A stretch of DNA of 64,000 bases from Rugalucina vietnamica. Lineage: Eukaryota > Mollusca > Bivalvia > Lucinida > Lucinidae. A program made the position numbers and the translations under genes. Shown here one piece after another: positions 23,591-34,250 of the stretch. Numbering within the stretch: the stretch's first letter is position 1; each line of letters begins with the position of its first letter. A model generated the notes under the pieces. The model saw only the letters and a list, made by a program, of their open reading frames with translations. It was not told the DNA's origin and ran no database searches. The DNA lies in the NCBI GenBank assembly GCA_964017185.1, contig OZ024872.1, positions 42,352,188 to 42,416,187 of the forward strand, in the 5' to 3' direction.

Positions 23591-23800
23591 TTGATGTCAG
23601 CAATATTGATTCATTTGCGAAATGTGCTTCCGAAAAGTAATAGTGCAAAAATGATATCATCTGACATTGGACTAATGCAAAAATGATATCACTTATGGAT
23701 ATTATCGCGGCTTTCGTGTAGATATTTCAATTTTGTAAGGCTACCTCTCAACAAAACATCAACTATGTGAAGCAGATATTTATAGCTATATAATACCAGA
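23355..23800 (+). repeat. Dispersed repeat, second copy
   Basis: This is the direct partner of 7,178-7,595. It contains an uninterrupted A-run of about 35 bases at about 23,553-23,588 where the other copy has a short A-rich tract. The hairpin-terminated element on the right begins within a few bases of the end of shared sequence. Confidence 0.8.
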
Positions 23801-25122
23801 GGACCAATGGTCCTATAAACGCTCACCTGATATCTGGGATATGCGAATTAAGTTGACTTTGCCATAAAATAGGTCAAGGTCATCCCAGGGTCATGATTTA
23901 TATAAACTTTATAGAACTTCTCTCCCCGATCCTTCATGTCAAGTTTTAAATAATAGGCCCTCTGGTTCTAGAGAAGAGGATTTTTGGAGGTTTTTGGTAT
24001 TTATAGCCATGGCGGCCATCTTGGTCTTGTGACCTTGACCATTTATATACACTTTCATTCCCACTTCCTAACAATGCTCCTCATAAAGTTTGGCTTTGAT
24101 TGGCTAAGCAATTTCGGAGAAGAAGATTTTTGAATATCACTGTAATATACATGTACATACCCGGGGTGGGGGCAGACAAACCCCTGGGGTCCATTTTTTT
24201 TTTCAGAATTATCAATCTTAAGTCAATTTGCCCATTTCCTGCAAGTTTTTCCCTAAAACGACATTTTAACACTTTTCCCCATTCAAATGCATGAGCGACC
24301 TATGCTGACCTTGTCGTAAAATAGGTCAAGGTCATCCCAGGGCCATGATTTATATAAACGTTGCAGAGCTCCAGTCACTGATGCTTCACACCAAGTTTCA
24401 AAATCATCGGCCTTCTGGTTCTGGAGAAGAAGATTTTTAAAGGTTTTTTCTATTTATAGCCATGGCAGCAATCTTGGTCATGTGACCTTGACCATTTATA
24501 TAAACTTTCTTTCCCCCGTCCCAAGGATGCTCCATATGAAGTTTGGCTTTGATTGGCCAAGCGGTTTCAGGGGAGAAGATGTTTCATTATTATGGAAATA
24601 TATAGGTACATAGCCCCGGGACAGGTGCAGACAACCCCCCAGGGGCTAAAATTTTCCATTAACATTAATCTTCTGTCCATTTGCCTATTCCCAGTAAGTT
24701 TTACCCATTAAATAGCATTTTACCACTTTTTCCCATTCAAATGCATTGGCAACCTAAATTGACCTTGCCGTAAAATAGATCAAGGTCATCGTAGAGTCAT
24801 GATTTATATAAACTATGATGGGCCCGCGTCCCCAATGCTACATACCAAGTTTCGTGGAAATCGGCCCGCTGGTTCTGGAGAAGAAGATTTTTAAGGGTTT
24901 TTGCTATTTATAGCCATGGCGGCCATCGTGGTCATGTGACCTGGACCTTTTATATAAACTTACTTTCCCCATTCCTAAGGATGTTCCACATGAAGTTTGG
25001 CTTTGATTGGCCAAGCGGTTTCAGAGGAGAAGATCTTTGAAATTGTGGACGGACGACGGACGGACGACGGAGCATGGCCATGCTATAAGCTCACCTTGTG
25101 AGCCTTCGGCTAAGGTGAGCTA
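23800..25122 (+). mobile_element. Hairpin-terminated tandem-repeat element, well preserved
   Basis: The left end has 'ctcacctgatatc' and the right end the hairpin whose outer stem is AGCTCACCTT / AAGGTGAGCT and inner stem GAGCC / GGCT (about 25,088-25,121), preceded by GGACGACGGACGG. Between lie three units of roughly 430 bp, each with 'taggtcaaggtcatc', 'ttctggagaagaagatttt', 'agccatggcggccatc' and 'ggctttgattggcc'. There is no protein. The same element, split by a LINE, lies in inverse orientation at 50,572-50,722 plus 59,160-59,765. Confidence 0.82.
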
Positions 25123-25692
25123 AAAAGGAATTACTTATCGCACTGAGTATCGGTGAATTATTGTCCCTCGTTGGGATATCTACGGACGCCCGCAAGCTCG
25201 CGTCCATCGATGTCCCAACTCGGGACAATTTTCACCGATATCATTACAATAATCCTATTGTATTACATGACGTTATCCTCTGGAAAACAGCGACGTCATA
25301 TGATAAATAACACTTATGATCACAAATCTTCATCACAAATCTTCGGAGTTAAATGGACGCATTACATACGTTAAAAATTGAAGCTATGCATTCTGTTTGT
25401 GTTAAAAATCTAATGTACGAACTACAATCGCATGTTGTGTCCTTTCGTCAGACATGATTCAAAATCACAGGCTACTTTTTAGCAGTAGGACTGGAGGTGA
25501 AAGAAGATAGTTGAATTACCTACATGTATTAAATTTGGAGCAGTGCATAATAAAACAAAAGAATTAAAAAAATCCGCGCCTTCAAGAACGCGTTTATAAG
25601 TTTATTGAGCTTTCTGTGTAATTGAAGTAAAAGAAATGTTTAAAACAATCAAACACGGAAATATTTTGCACGTTTCGTATCCCTCATCTGCA
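25123..25692. other. Non-coding stretch
   Basis: No gene was recognised. A minus-strand AATAAA at about 25,603-25,608 could serve the possible terminal exon to its right. Confidence 0.35.
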
Positions 25693-25812
25693 TTTGTAGG
25701 AAATACGGCAAATGAATTTATTATCATCGCATTTAGCTATAACAGAGCTGGACTGGTTGGTGGTCGAGTTACCTGAAGCTTCCTCCGACTTTGGCGGCGA
25801 CATTCCCGTACC
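25693..25812 (-). CDS. Possible terminal exon of a small secreted-protein gene
   Basis: On the minus strand an acceptor, tttatttcag, ends at 25,813. The exon that follows reads open to a stop at about 25,693 in one frame (about 39 codons). It is Ser/Thr-rich, then Cys-containing, with three Cys near the end (AKCDD, FICRI, YKCR). An AATAAA-type signal lies about 85 bp further on. The signal-peptide exon at 30,357-30,411 is on the same strand but ends in phase 1. Direct joining in that phase would use another frame that stops after about 14 codons, so either an intermediate exon exists or the two are unrelated. The product is not recognised. Confidence 0.3.
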
Positions 25813-25829
25813 CTGAAATAAAGATGATC

Positions 25830-26238
25830 ACATAATAAAATCAACTCATTACATTTTTGTAATTCTCATATACGTACATGAACCATGAAACAAATTTATG
25901 TGTGTGGTCTAGTGCCAATCTAAATATACCGTCCCGTTGCACCCCCATAGAAAGAAAAAATCCATTGCCTTATGCATCAGGTATACACCAAAGGTGCTTG
26001 GAAAGCCATGTTTTACTAAGCTACCTATGGTCAGGTTTTCATAATAGTCATCTTAAGAATGTTATTTTTATTTCGATAAATGGCAAAAACGAATTATGCA
26101 GACCAGCTTTTGATAGCTGTCTTTATTTTCTGCATAGAACCAGAGTTTTCGTTTAATTTCCTGAGTAGAATGTAATAAACACAGCTTGAGAAGTTTTGTA
26201 GGCCAAGCATGTTACTTACAACCTGCATCACCTTTTCA
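25830..26238. other. Presumed intronic or intergenic stretch
   Basis: No exon with convincing splice sites was seen. Confidence 0.3.
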
Positions 26239-26883
26239 TACTCACGCTATAGGACCCTGACCTTATGGGAGGATTTTTTTTTCGAGCAAAAACATGGTGG
26301 ACAATCTAAAGATGTTTGGATTACATGTCCCGAACAAAGGTAAATTTAAAGACTTGTTCTTACACGGCATTTTGGAGGAAAATGTCCATTTTATCAGTAT
26401 GTAGTCTTGAATATAACAGTAATGATGAGATTGTTAAAATCTAGTTTCCAGATGCATTGGAAAGTGGTGTGCTCACCTAGTTTAGCGATGTCATACATTA
26501 GAACGTGTCACACAGAACGAAAAAAGTATCAGTCAGCTTTCTTTGAACGAGTGAATGTGATATTTAAGATGCTAGATTCTGTGGATAACTTTCGGATGCG
26601 AAAGCAATATTAATCTATGAGGTAAATAGCATTTTATTCCACTGTACACATACCCTTTGTTTCCAAACCGGTACAGTATTTTTCGAGCAATATTGCATTC
26701 CACTAAACGGGTATTCTGAGTACTAATGGCGTGATTTTTTATGATAGGGATTCCCCTTAAATTCTGGACGGGTAGCCGAGCGATATAATCACAGCATATT
26801 TAACATCTTGCTGTGGACAAATAAACAGACCAGCATAAATTAGCAAAGTATGATGCGCTACTTTACATATATACCGTTTAAGG

Positions 26884-27618
26884 TGATGCCAATTGTCAAA
26901 ATATAATACTTGTATAATTTTTACCTGTAAAAAGAAAAAAATGACAATTTTACCCAGGATACTGGATAAGTTTGACACATTCGTGTATGAGTCATTCAAA
27001 CATCGAACACATATTATTTTATGCCCAAAACCTCAGCTTTAGAGGGCTCAGCAACACGCTTATCAGCATTGTTCAAGTTACTTCCTGGTTTGATTCCGTT
27101 TTCATCCGTCTGGCATGTTGGATGAATTTTACTAAAAGCTATCGCCATAAACATGATCTCCAACTTCTTGACTACAATCTGTGAAAGTATTTCGAATGTT
27201 TTGGGACATATCATAATATTTTCTGTGTCTGCTGTAAAAGGTTTTCAGCACATATAATAAATACCATGTTTTCCTCTAGAAGAAATCATCTTTGAGTGGA
27301 CAAACTTTCATAGATTGTAGTCAGATTGTAGTCATGCTTTTGGAGATCATGTTTGTGGTGGTAGCTTTTAGTAAAATTTACCAAGCATGCCAGACGGATG
27401 AAAACGAAATCAAACGAGGAAGTAGCTTGAACTATGCTGATAAGCGTGTTGCTGAGCCCTCTAGAGCTGAGGTTTTTGGGCATATAATAATCTAGCGCTG
27501 TATTCGACTTTTGAGTGACTCATACAAGGATATTTCAAGAATATCCAGTTTTCTTGGTAAAGTTGTCATTTTTCTTTATACAGGTAAAAATTATACAAGT
27601 ATTAGATCAATTGGCATC
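26884..27618. repeat. Long palindrome, arms about 310 bp
   Basis: 26,884-27,190 is the reverse complement of about 27,300-27,618 with roughly one difference in ten bases. The spacer is about 110 bp. The two arms produce near-identical short open frames on opposite strands, which is why both strands appear to encode the same peptide. Outer ends read 'gatgccaattg' and 'caattggcatc'. Confidence 0.9.
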
Positions 27619-27693
27619 CCCTTAAGAAAACTGGCTATCAAAATATAAACCATCTACTTAATCATGTTAGATAGATAGATATTTGGTCACGAA

Positions 27694-27702
27694 TCCTCTC
27701 TC

Positions 27703-27733
<31 letters not shown>

Positions 27734-27768
27734 CAAACACACACACACGCTATATATATATATGACAT
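27694..27768. repeat. Compound microsatellite (CT)n (AC)n (AT)n
   Basis: A CT/TTCT run, then ACACAC, then TATATA. Confidence 0.95.
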
Positions 27769-27774
27769 AGATTA

Positions 27775-28710
27775 TATAAATATTCTAGCTGTTAAAGTAC
27801 GCAGAATCATCAAATAATTTATTTTTTTCTGTTAAAATTTCAGAGATGTCTAAAATAGATCAGGAGAGACTACTGTAGAATTAGCGATTCAAAGTTGAAA
27901 ACCTTTTGTTTTTCTTCGTTAATTTCAACTTTTTAGGCAATTTATGTTTTAACAGGATGAAATTGCTACTGGTATAAATACATAACAAAAATGATACGAT
28001 TAACACCAAACTAACATAGCTAACAAGTAATTTACAAAATCCATAATCTGTTCGACATTGGTTTGAATGGAACCTATGCGAAGCTGTCACGGAAGTGGAG
28101 CGAGGTCACGAAAAAGTGTCTCGGAGTGCAGGTTATCTAACTGATCTACCTTTCATATAAAGAGTGAGGATAAAGTAGACGGAATATGTCCATCGATGTT
28201 CCGTTAGATCTCTCCACACCGACGGAAATGGAATATATTGAGCCCTTGGTCGAAAATGAAAAATCAGCAAAACAGCAAAGGAGGGTAAAACTGTGCTATT
28301 ATAACTTATGTTAGATCTTTTCTGTTACATTTGAAATATAAATATTCTAGTTTTTAAAGTACTCAGAACTACAAAACATCTCGTTTTAATCTGTTTCAAA
28401 GATGTCTATAAATAGATAAGGAGAGACTAATGTAGAATTAGCGACACAATGTCGAAAATCGTTTGTTTTTCTACGTTTATTTAAACTTTGTAGACAGTGT
28501 CATGTTTTACTGGAAGATTTGTGCTATCGGTACAAATGCCTAATAAAAATAACACGATTATTACAAAAATAACCAAGCTACAAGTAACTTACAAAATCCA
28601 TAATCATTAATGATTTCGACATTGGTTTAAAGGCAACCTGTGGTAAGCTATCATGGAAGTGGAGCGAGGTCACGAAGTGTATCGGAGTGCAGGTTAGCCA
28701 GCTGATCTAA
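27775..28710 (+). repeat. Direct duplication, about 375 bp units
   Basis: 27,775-28,155 and 28,330-28,710 share order and content, including 'taaaatagat...gagagact', 'acaaaatccataat', 'gaagtggagcgaggtcacga' and 'ggagtgcaggtta'. Divergence is moderate. Confidence 0.8.
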
Positions 28711-29774
28711 GTTGCGATGATTAAAAGGTTTACATACAATCTTTACGTACTCGAAACACCCGTGCAGAAATGGACTCAGAATACCCGTTCAAAGTAAAAT
28801 ATGTGCTCGAAATACCCGTTCAGTACTGCTCGAAAAATACTGAACTGTTTCGCACGCGATTTGGGAACTTTACGTGTCTGTACAGTGATTAAAACCAGTA
28901 GTTTTTCTGTTTAATTTCATGTGCGTTTGTGGGTTCTTAGTGTAATAGAAAATCCCTATTTTCACACATAAAGTATACTTAACTGAATTTTTGGATTGTT
29001 TTTGTCTTTCGAATTTCATACATAACACATGAGCCAAGCCACCCTTACACGTTTGTGTGTCATTTATTTTCTGCATACCACTCCATTGAACAAAACACTG
29101 TTTGCACTAACATTAACTAGTACAGACCGAGCTGCCCGTGTATTTAAGTTTGCCCTGTGTGACAATAAACTCAACTGTCTGCGTCTTCATTATTTATCCT
29201 CTTGTCCGCCATTTTGGTTTGCTCGAAAAAATCATCCCATAAGGTCAGGGTCCTATAGCGTGTACTTGCATTTCAGTTCTCAAAAGGAGCGGTGACTGAT
29301 AATGACAACCAAGTTTTTTTCCTAGGGGTGCAACGAAAATCAATATAGCCCATATATCTCAGATTGACACCCAGACCATGTACATGTATGCTATACAATT
29401 GCTCTACCGAAAACTTGCTGGGCAGCTAAAGAATACATAACCTAACGACTTTGGCCTCGACACATTGTTGTTTACTGAATAAAGCTAGTACTGCATGGAT
29501 GGAAGACCCGATCTTGAATCTAACAAAGTTTCACGAAAATATGTGCTTCTTCTAAGTATCATTTTGCCCTGTTCTTCTGTTGCTTAGCAACCACTAATAT
29601 TCTTACTCAGGAAGCTAGTATCAATGATACAGTTGCTATTGTGGGCCTTGGTGTAAACAAGAATCAACTGTCATTAATTCTTGAATGACCCTCATATGTG
29701 ACAGCACTTTCTCAAATTCAAACTCAAAAACGTAAGGCATACAATCAAATACGTACGTATATAGGTTTGGTCCT

Positions 29775-30142
29775 TTAGAAGCAGTAACAACATTCAAAGG
29801 GAACTAGTATGGGCTATACCGCGCAATTTCGGTTAATGAACCCTCAACAGTAGCCCTCTTTTTAAACCGGGAACGAACGCCAGACTATTGTGCTGCAATT
29901 TCGAGAATTTATACGAGGAGTCTAAATCAAAGACACATTCCTAAACGGGGTCAACCAATTGAAACATTGCTTAGAAGTATGTTTCTAAACGTAGATAATT
30001 GTTTTGGCCACTCTGAAAATCTTTATTGAACTCAAAGGACCGAAAGGAAAATATAATCTGCACTACGGGTGATGCACGGAGAGACTTTTTTGGGCCGCCG
30101 CACGGCACAACGCTAGCTGCAGTAATAGCAAATAAAATATAA
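29775..30142 (+). mobile_element. 368-bp retroposon with 12-bp target duplication
   Basis: It is flanked by AGGTTTGGTCCT at 29,763-29,774 and 30,143-30,154. It is absent from segmental copy B. Its last 150 bp match 12,960-13,115, and it ends A/T-rich. It has no protein. Its length and target duplication fit a SINE or a truncated LINE tail. Confidence 0.85.
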
Positions 30143-30356
30143 AGGTTTGGTCCTAGTTGATGGAATAAAACAAAAAAGGCAATGATGGAAGCAAATAAAA
30201 ACATGAAAATGGAAAGTTAAACTGAACACCATGGAACAAAATAATTCATGCAGAACAAGGTGACTAACTGTATACGCAGATCTTTCTTTTTTATTACCTT
30301 GTTTAATATTTTAAAAATAAGTATATCTTTTATAATTAAAAAGGCTAACTACTTAC

Positions 30357-30411
30357 ACATGAAAGCTAAGAAACACCAAACAAATAAAACTTTGTAGTTT
30401 TCGGAAGACAT
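30357..30411 (-). CDS. Signal-peptide exon 1 of a putative secreted protein, copy A
   Basis: The exon starts at ATG 30,411 and encodes 18 residues, MSSENYKVLFVWCFLAFM, a short polar start followed by a hydrophobic core like a signal peptide. It ends in phase 1 at a consensus donor, GTAAGT (30,356-30,351). The paralogous exon at 45,498-45,552 has the same length, phase and donor. The two exons differ at only about five positions, and their flanks are visibly more diverged, which argues for coding constraint. Downstream exons are not certain: 25,693-25,812 is a candidate, with a 3 kb transposon in the intervening intron. The protein family is not recognised. Confidence 0.55.
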
Positions 30412-30879
30412 GGTGTAACACTAATCTTGTGTTCGAAGAATGCTCACGAGTTAAAAGCAAAAATCCAAATGCGTGATCTGTTCAATAACCATATCATGTA
30501 TTAAAATCTTTTAAAAGGAGAAAATGTACCTTATAACAATTTTAAGTTGACATCCTTTTAAATCAAATAATAGCTCTTGCTAAGTTAAGTATGCAATATC
30601 TTTGGTCTTTCATGTTCTACCGATGGATGATGTTCAACGTTGTTAGGATCCAGAGCGGCACTGTGCACCTTTAGGGCGATTTTGTATTTTTTTTATTTGA
30701 AATGAGCCAGCTTTAAAACATATTTCATAACGCGTATTCAATTTACATTGTACATTGTCAATTCATAAACATTGTAACATTGTTAGTCAATAACTGATTT
30801 TTATATATACTTAACGACACTACCAACGATACCGTTAGAGTTTTGCTATAACTACAGAATGAAATTTGCAGCTCCTTGA

Positions 30880-30982
30880 CGTTAGAAAACTTTAAACGAC
30901 GTGTATCGAAGGCAAAATGATGTACGCAAACCTTTCTTGGGAAACGCCTTCGACGTCTGAACACTTTTAACGCCATTTTCAT
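30880..30982 (-). promoter_or_regulatory. Conserved upstream block of the duplicated gene, copy A
   Basis: About 100 bp, including 'gaaaggtttgcgtacatc' on the minus strand, is highly similar to 46,015-46,117, roughly 500 bp upstream of exon 1 in both copies. It is open in frame but may be regulatory or a 5' untranslated exon. A TATATAAAAA sequence lies just downstream in copy A. Confidence 0.3.
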
Positions 30983-31259
30983 ACGTCATAAAACTTGAGG
31001 GATTGAAAGTAACATTATTTCAGCATTAAACCCACAATCTATTGTCATGCAATAACCTGCATTTCTTTTTATACCATTCAATTATTGGAAAATAGTTGAA
31101 CACTAAAATATCAAAACAAAATATTCATTTGTTCCAGTTAGCTTATACCTAAAATGACCGTCATGAACTCAAATTATGGCTCGCCAACGACTGCGCATCC
31201 GAATTAGATCAATTGCTAGCTAGCAAATAAGAAAACATTATTTTCGCCATTATAACCCT

Positions 31260-31400
31260 ATGGGACCTATCCGTTGCCATGGTCACCAGAGTTTTGATCC
31301 ATTTCACCCTATATTCTAATGAAACTTTGGTCCTGACACATCGATGAGATGATCGAATGATTAAGAAACATCGCTCTTAACCGCTCGGCTAGGGGGTGGA
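31260..31400 (-). mobile_element. tRNA-derived SINE head, degraded
   Basis: On the minus strand, TAGCCGAGCGGTTAAGAGC is a Ser/Leu-tRNA-like A-box region. It is followed by 'cattcgatcatctcatcg', also present in the SINE at 61,188, so the two belong to one family. The tail is missing. Confidence 0.55.
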
Positions 31401-31933
31401 TGTAACATAGTAATATAAATATATATGCAATGCAGTGTAACATGTCGTCAAAACATTCAGATGATTAGTATGATTCAATATGCTGCATAGACATCTTGTG
31501 TTATGATTATCATTCTCCATATATTGTCTTGTATACCAGGGGTACCAGGTTCGAAAACGGGCTTCTCTGATGAGACTATGATGGGTCCCGTCTATATATG
31601 ACCTTAGTTGTTAATTTTTCACTAAAGATTGACATTTTTCTCACGATATCATTGCCCAAAATATGACAATATGATAATAAATGTATTCAGTAATTCTGGC
31701 TTCTGGCCTATAATACAAACGACAAATAGCATTTTTGTATAACAATATCGAGCGCATACAATGTTCAAATGATATGGGCAATCAAATGAGACAGTGGCTA
31801 TACTCTCCGTATAAGAAACATAACCCCAAATAAGACAATATAAACATTACGAACCAATACAATAAATTGAATCGTAACAGCTTATTTCTGTAAATATTAT
31901 TTCTCTCATGATAAAAACATTCTACACATATTT
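31401..31933. other. Non-coding stretch
   Basis: No gene or repeat boundary was identified. Confidence 0.35.
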
Positions 31934-32830
31934 TGCAAGACTTAGACAGTAATCAAGCTGACATAATCGAAGCATTTAATTCAACTTCCCGATATTTAGA
32001 TGGCCTGTTTAACACTGACAATCCCTATTTTGATAGATTTGTCAGCCAAATCTATCCTTCTGAACTTCAACTAAATAAGGCTAATCGGTCTGAGACCGAG
32101 GCCCCATTTCTGGACTTACATTTGTCTATTTCTAATGGTTTTTCATCCAAAATCTATGACAAACGTGATGGTTTTGATATTGTAAATTTCCCATTCTTGG
32201 ATGGGGATATTCCAAGAGCACCTTCTTATGGAGTTTACATATCTCAACTTATTTGTTTTGCGACAGTTTCTAGTCATGTTCTTGATTTTAATATGCGAAA
32301 TAGGTTTTTGACAGCTAAACTTCTTAAACAAAGCTATCGGTATCATAAACTTCGTAAAGCGTTTTCCAAATTTTATCGACGTCATTTCGAATTAGTGTCT
32401 AAATATAATGTTGGATTGAAAACACTTTTACTTGAACCCGAGTATTATGGCGACTTAAGGTACAAATTTAGAAAAAAAAAATGGAATAACTGTAATAGAA
32501 ATGAAAAATGAGCAAACTTTTCTAAATCATTTAAAAAGATAATCAATCGGTATAAAAGAATTGGCTACAATTTAAATGTAATGCAACGTACTGTATGCTT
32601 AGAATTTGCTTTCCTCTTTAGTTGCACGCCGGTTGGTCGGACCTCAGACGCTATGACGGTCCTGACTTAAAGCTGTCTTACAGACGGGAGGGACCTGACT
32701 TTGAGTTTGGATAACGGGCTAAAACTCTTGTCTCTGGTCGGGTCCACCGGGCTTTAAACATAAGCTTTCTTTTGCTCCAGCATTCCAGTGTCTATATTAC
32801 TGTTGAGTTCTCGTTGTGCTTGCGATTGTG
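31934..32830 (+). pseudogene. Penelope-like element copy 3, diverged RT C-terminus
   Basis: A diverged relative of copies 1, 2 and 4, truncated at the motif B/C junction. It reads RYLDGLFN where the others have RYLDDLLN, so a catalytic Asp is lost. An open frame of about 192 codons is followed by a frameshift and a stop. A continuation reaches a CTPVGRTSDAM C-terminus at about 32,665, with an approximately alignable 3' region after it. The greater divergence suggests a separate subfamily or an older insertion. Its 3' end is cut off by the tandem element beginning at 32,833. Confidence 0.75.
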
Positions 32831-32832
32831 TT

Positions 32833-33942
32833 TATAGCCCCGCTTTGAAAAAGTGGGGCTATACTGGATTCACACTGTCCTTCCGTCGTTCCGTTATTCC
32901 GTCCATGATTCTATTACCACTCATAACTTGAGAACCAGTTGTTAAATTTTAACCAAATTTGGCATACACATCAATATTGACAATATCTACTTATGTATCA
33001 ATGCATGTCAGTTTCCCAAAATTTGCAGAAGAGTTATTGCCTTTGGATGGCCCTATATTAACGTCAGAATTTCGTTTCCGCTCAATATCCTGAGAACCAA
33101 TGAACAGAATCTGACTAAATTTTGTGTGCACATCAACATTGACAAGATCTAGCTTGGGATTGATGTCCGTCATTTTTCGCAAAATTTTGACGGAGTTACG
33201 GCCCTTGATCGACGTCAGAATTTTGTTTCCGCTCTATATCTCGAGAACAAATTTACAGAATCTGGCTAAATTTTCAATGCTGATCTACATCGACATGATC
33301 TAGCTTGGGATTGTCGCCCGTCATTTTTCGCAAAATTTTGACGGAGTTACGGTCCTTGATTGACGTCAGAATTTCGTTGCCGCTCAATATCTCGAGAACA
33401 AATTGATAGAATCTGACAAAATTTTGTATGCACATCTACATTGACATGATCTAACTTGGGATTGTTGCCCTTTTTTTCGCAAAATTTTGACGGAGTTACG
33501 GCCCTTGACTGACATCAGAATTTTGTTTTCGCTCAATATCTCGATAACGAATAAACAGAATCTGACCAAATTTTGTATGCACATCAACATTGACATGATC
33601 TAGCTTGGGATTGTTGCCAGGCATTTTTCGCAAAATTTTGACGGAGTTACGACCCTTGATTGACGTCAGAATATAGTTTCCGCTCAATATCTTGAGAATG
33701 AATCGACAGAATCTGACTAAAATCTAGCTTGGGATTGTTGCCTGTCATGCTTTTGCAAATTTTTGACAGAGTTTTGGCCCTTGATTGATGTCAGAATTTT
33801 GTTTCTGCTCAATGCCTTGAGAACAAATTGTCAGAATCTGACCAATCTTTTAATATGCATCAACATTAACAAGATCTAGCTTGGGATTGTTGCCCATCAT
33901 TGTTTGTCTCACCCTGGCAAAAAGCTCAGAAGCAGGGCTATA
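32833..33942 (+). mobile_element. Tandem-array element with TATAGCCC terminal inverted repeats
   Basis: The left end, TATAGCCCCGCTTT, and the right end, reverse complement TATAGCCCTGCTTC, form about 14-bp terminal inverted repeats. A subterminal hairpin follows the left end. The core has six imperfect units of about 150 bp, spaced by the 'gacgtcagaatt' motif at about 33,060, 33,211, 33,361, 33,511, 33,661 and 33,787. It is non-coding. It is structurally like the pearl-type elements known in bivalves. Confidence 0.82.
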
Positions 33943-34149
33943 GTCAGATCCGCTGACAATTCTAGTTTTACTATTAATCAATGTCCGATACATCACTGTT
34001 CAGTTACATTATAATTTCTCATACAATAGGGTCCATATTAAAGAAACTACTTATAAATACAATGTACGCAAGTGACGTCACTTAAACGAGATATGGACGC
34101 TTTTGGTTAAATCGAACGACTGTTTTTGTTATAGATATAAAAAGACAAA

Positions 34150-34238
34150 GGGCGAGGATTAGAGCTCTGTAAAATCGATCGATTTAAGCCCCCCCCCCCC
34201 CAAGTAATTCGTTACTGACCGTTCCAAGGCGGTTCTAT
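34150..34238 (+). mobile_element. PLE 3'-region fragment
   Basis: 'gggcgaggatt', a poly-C-expanded 'taagccc' and 'ttactgaccgttccaaggcg' match the PLE 3' region in order (compare 19,115-19,190). It abuts the inverted array copy B. Confidence 0.6.
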
Positions 34239-34250
34239 ATATATTTATAT

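Larger units (their letters stand above)
26243..29262. mobile_element. 3.0 kb terminal-inverted-repeat element with TACT duplication
   Basis: Both ends carry the same inverted sequence of about 45 bp beginning CACGCTATAGGACCCTGACC, with one mismatch and a 2-bp length difference. They are flanked by TACT at 26,239-26,242 and 29,263-29,266. Subterminal 'cagtatttttcgagca' and 'aacgggtattctgagt' blocks are also inverted near 26,665 and 28,780. There is no transposase, so it is non-autonomous. Inside are a long palindrome (26,884-27,618), a CT/AC microsatellite and a direct duplication (27,775 and 28,330). A 4-bp target duplication with CAC termini fits several cut-and-paste superfamilies, and I cannot choose among them. 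Confidence 0.85.
29290..31150 (-). repeat. Segmental duplication copy A
   Basis: It is collinear with 44,650-46,310, with long stretches above about 80% identity by eye. It includes the signal-peptide exon, its upstream region and a downstream intron-like part. Copy A alone has the insertion at 29,775-30,142, and copy B alone has the MITE at 44,814-45,050. This suggests an old gene duplication, with exon 1 better conserved than its flanks. Confidence 0.8.

Noticed and set aside
27014-27483. Two near-identical short proteins on opposite strands
   Set aside because: They are the two arms of the long palindrome, not a conserved gene.
29585-29689. Plus-strand frame after an acceptor-like tract, also open at 45,139-45,238
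   Set aside because: Differences between the two copies show no third-position bias and several are non-synonymous, so conservation is explained by the segmental duplication.
31540-31600. Hammerhead ribozyme (CTGATGA near a GAAA)
   Set aside because: The order and spacing of CTGATGA and GAAA cannot form stems I-III. The PLE 3' regions were also scanned by eye and no complete core was found.
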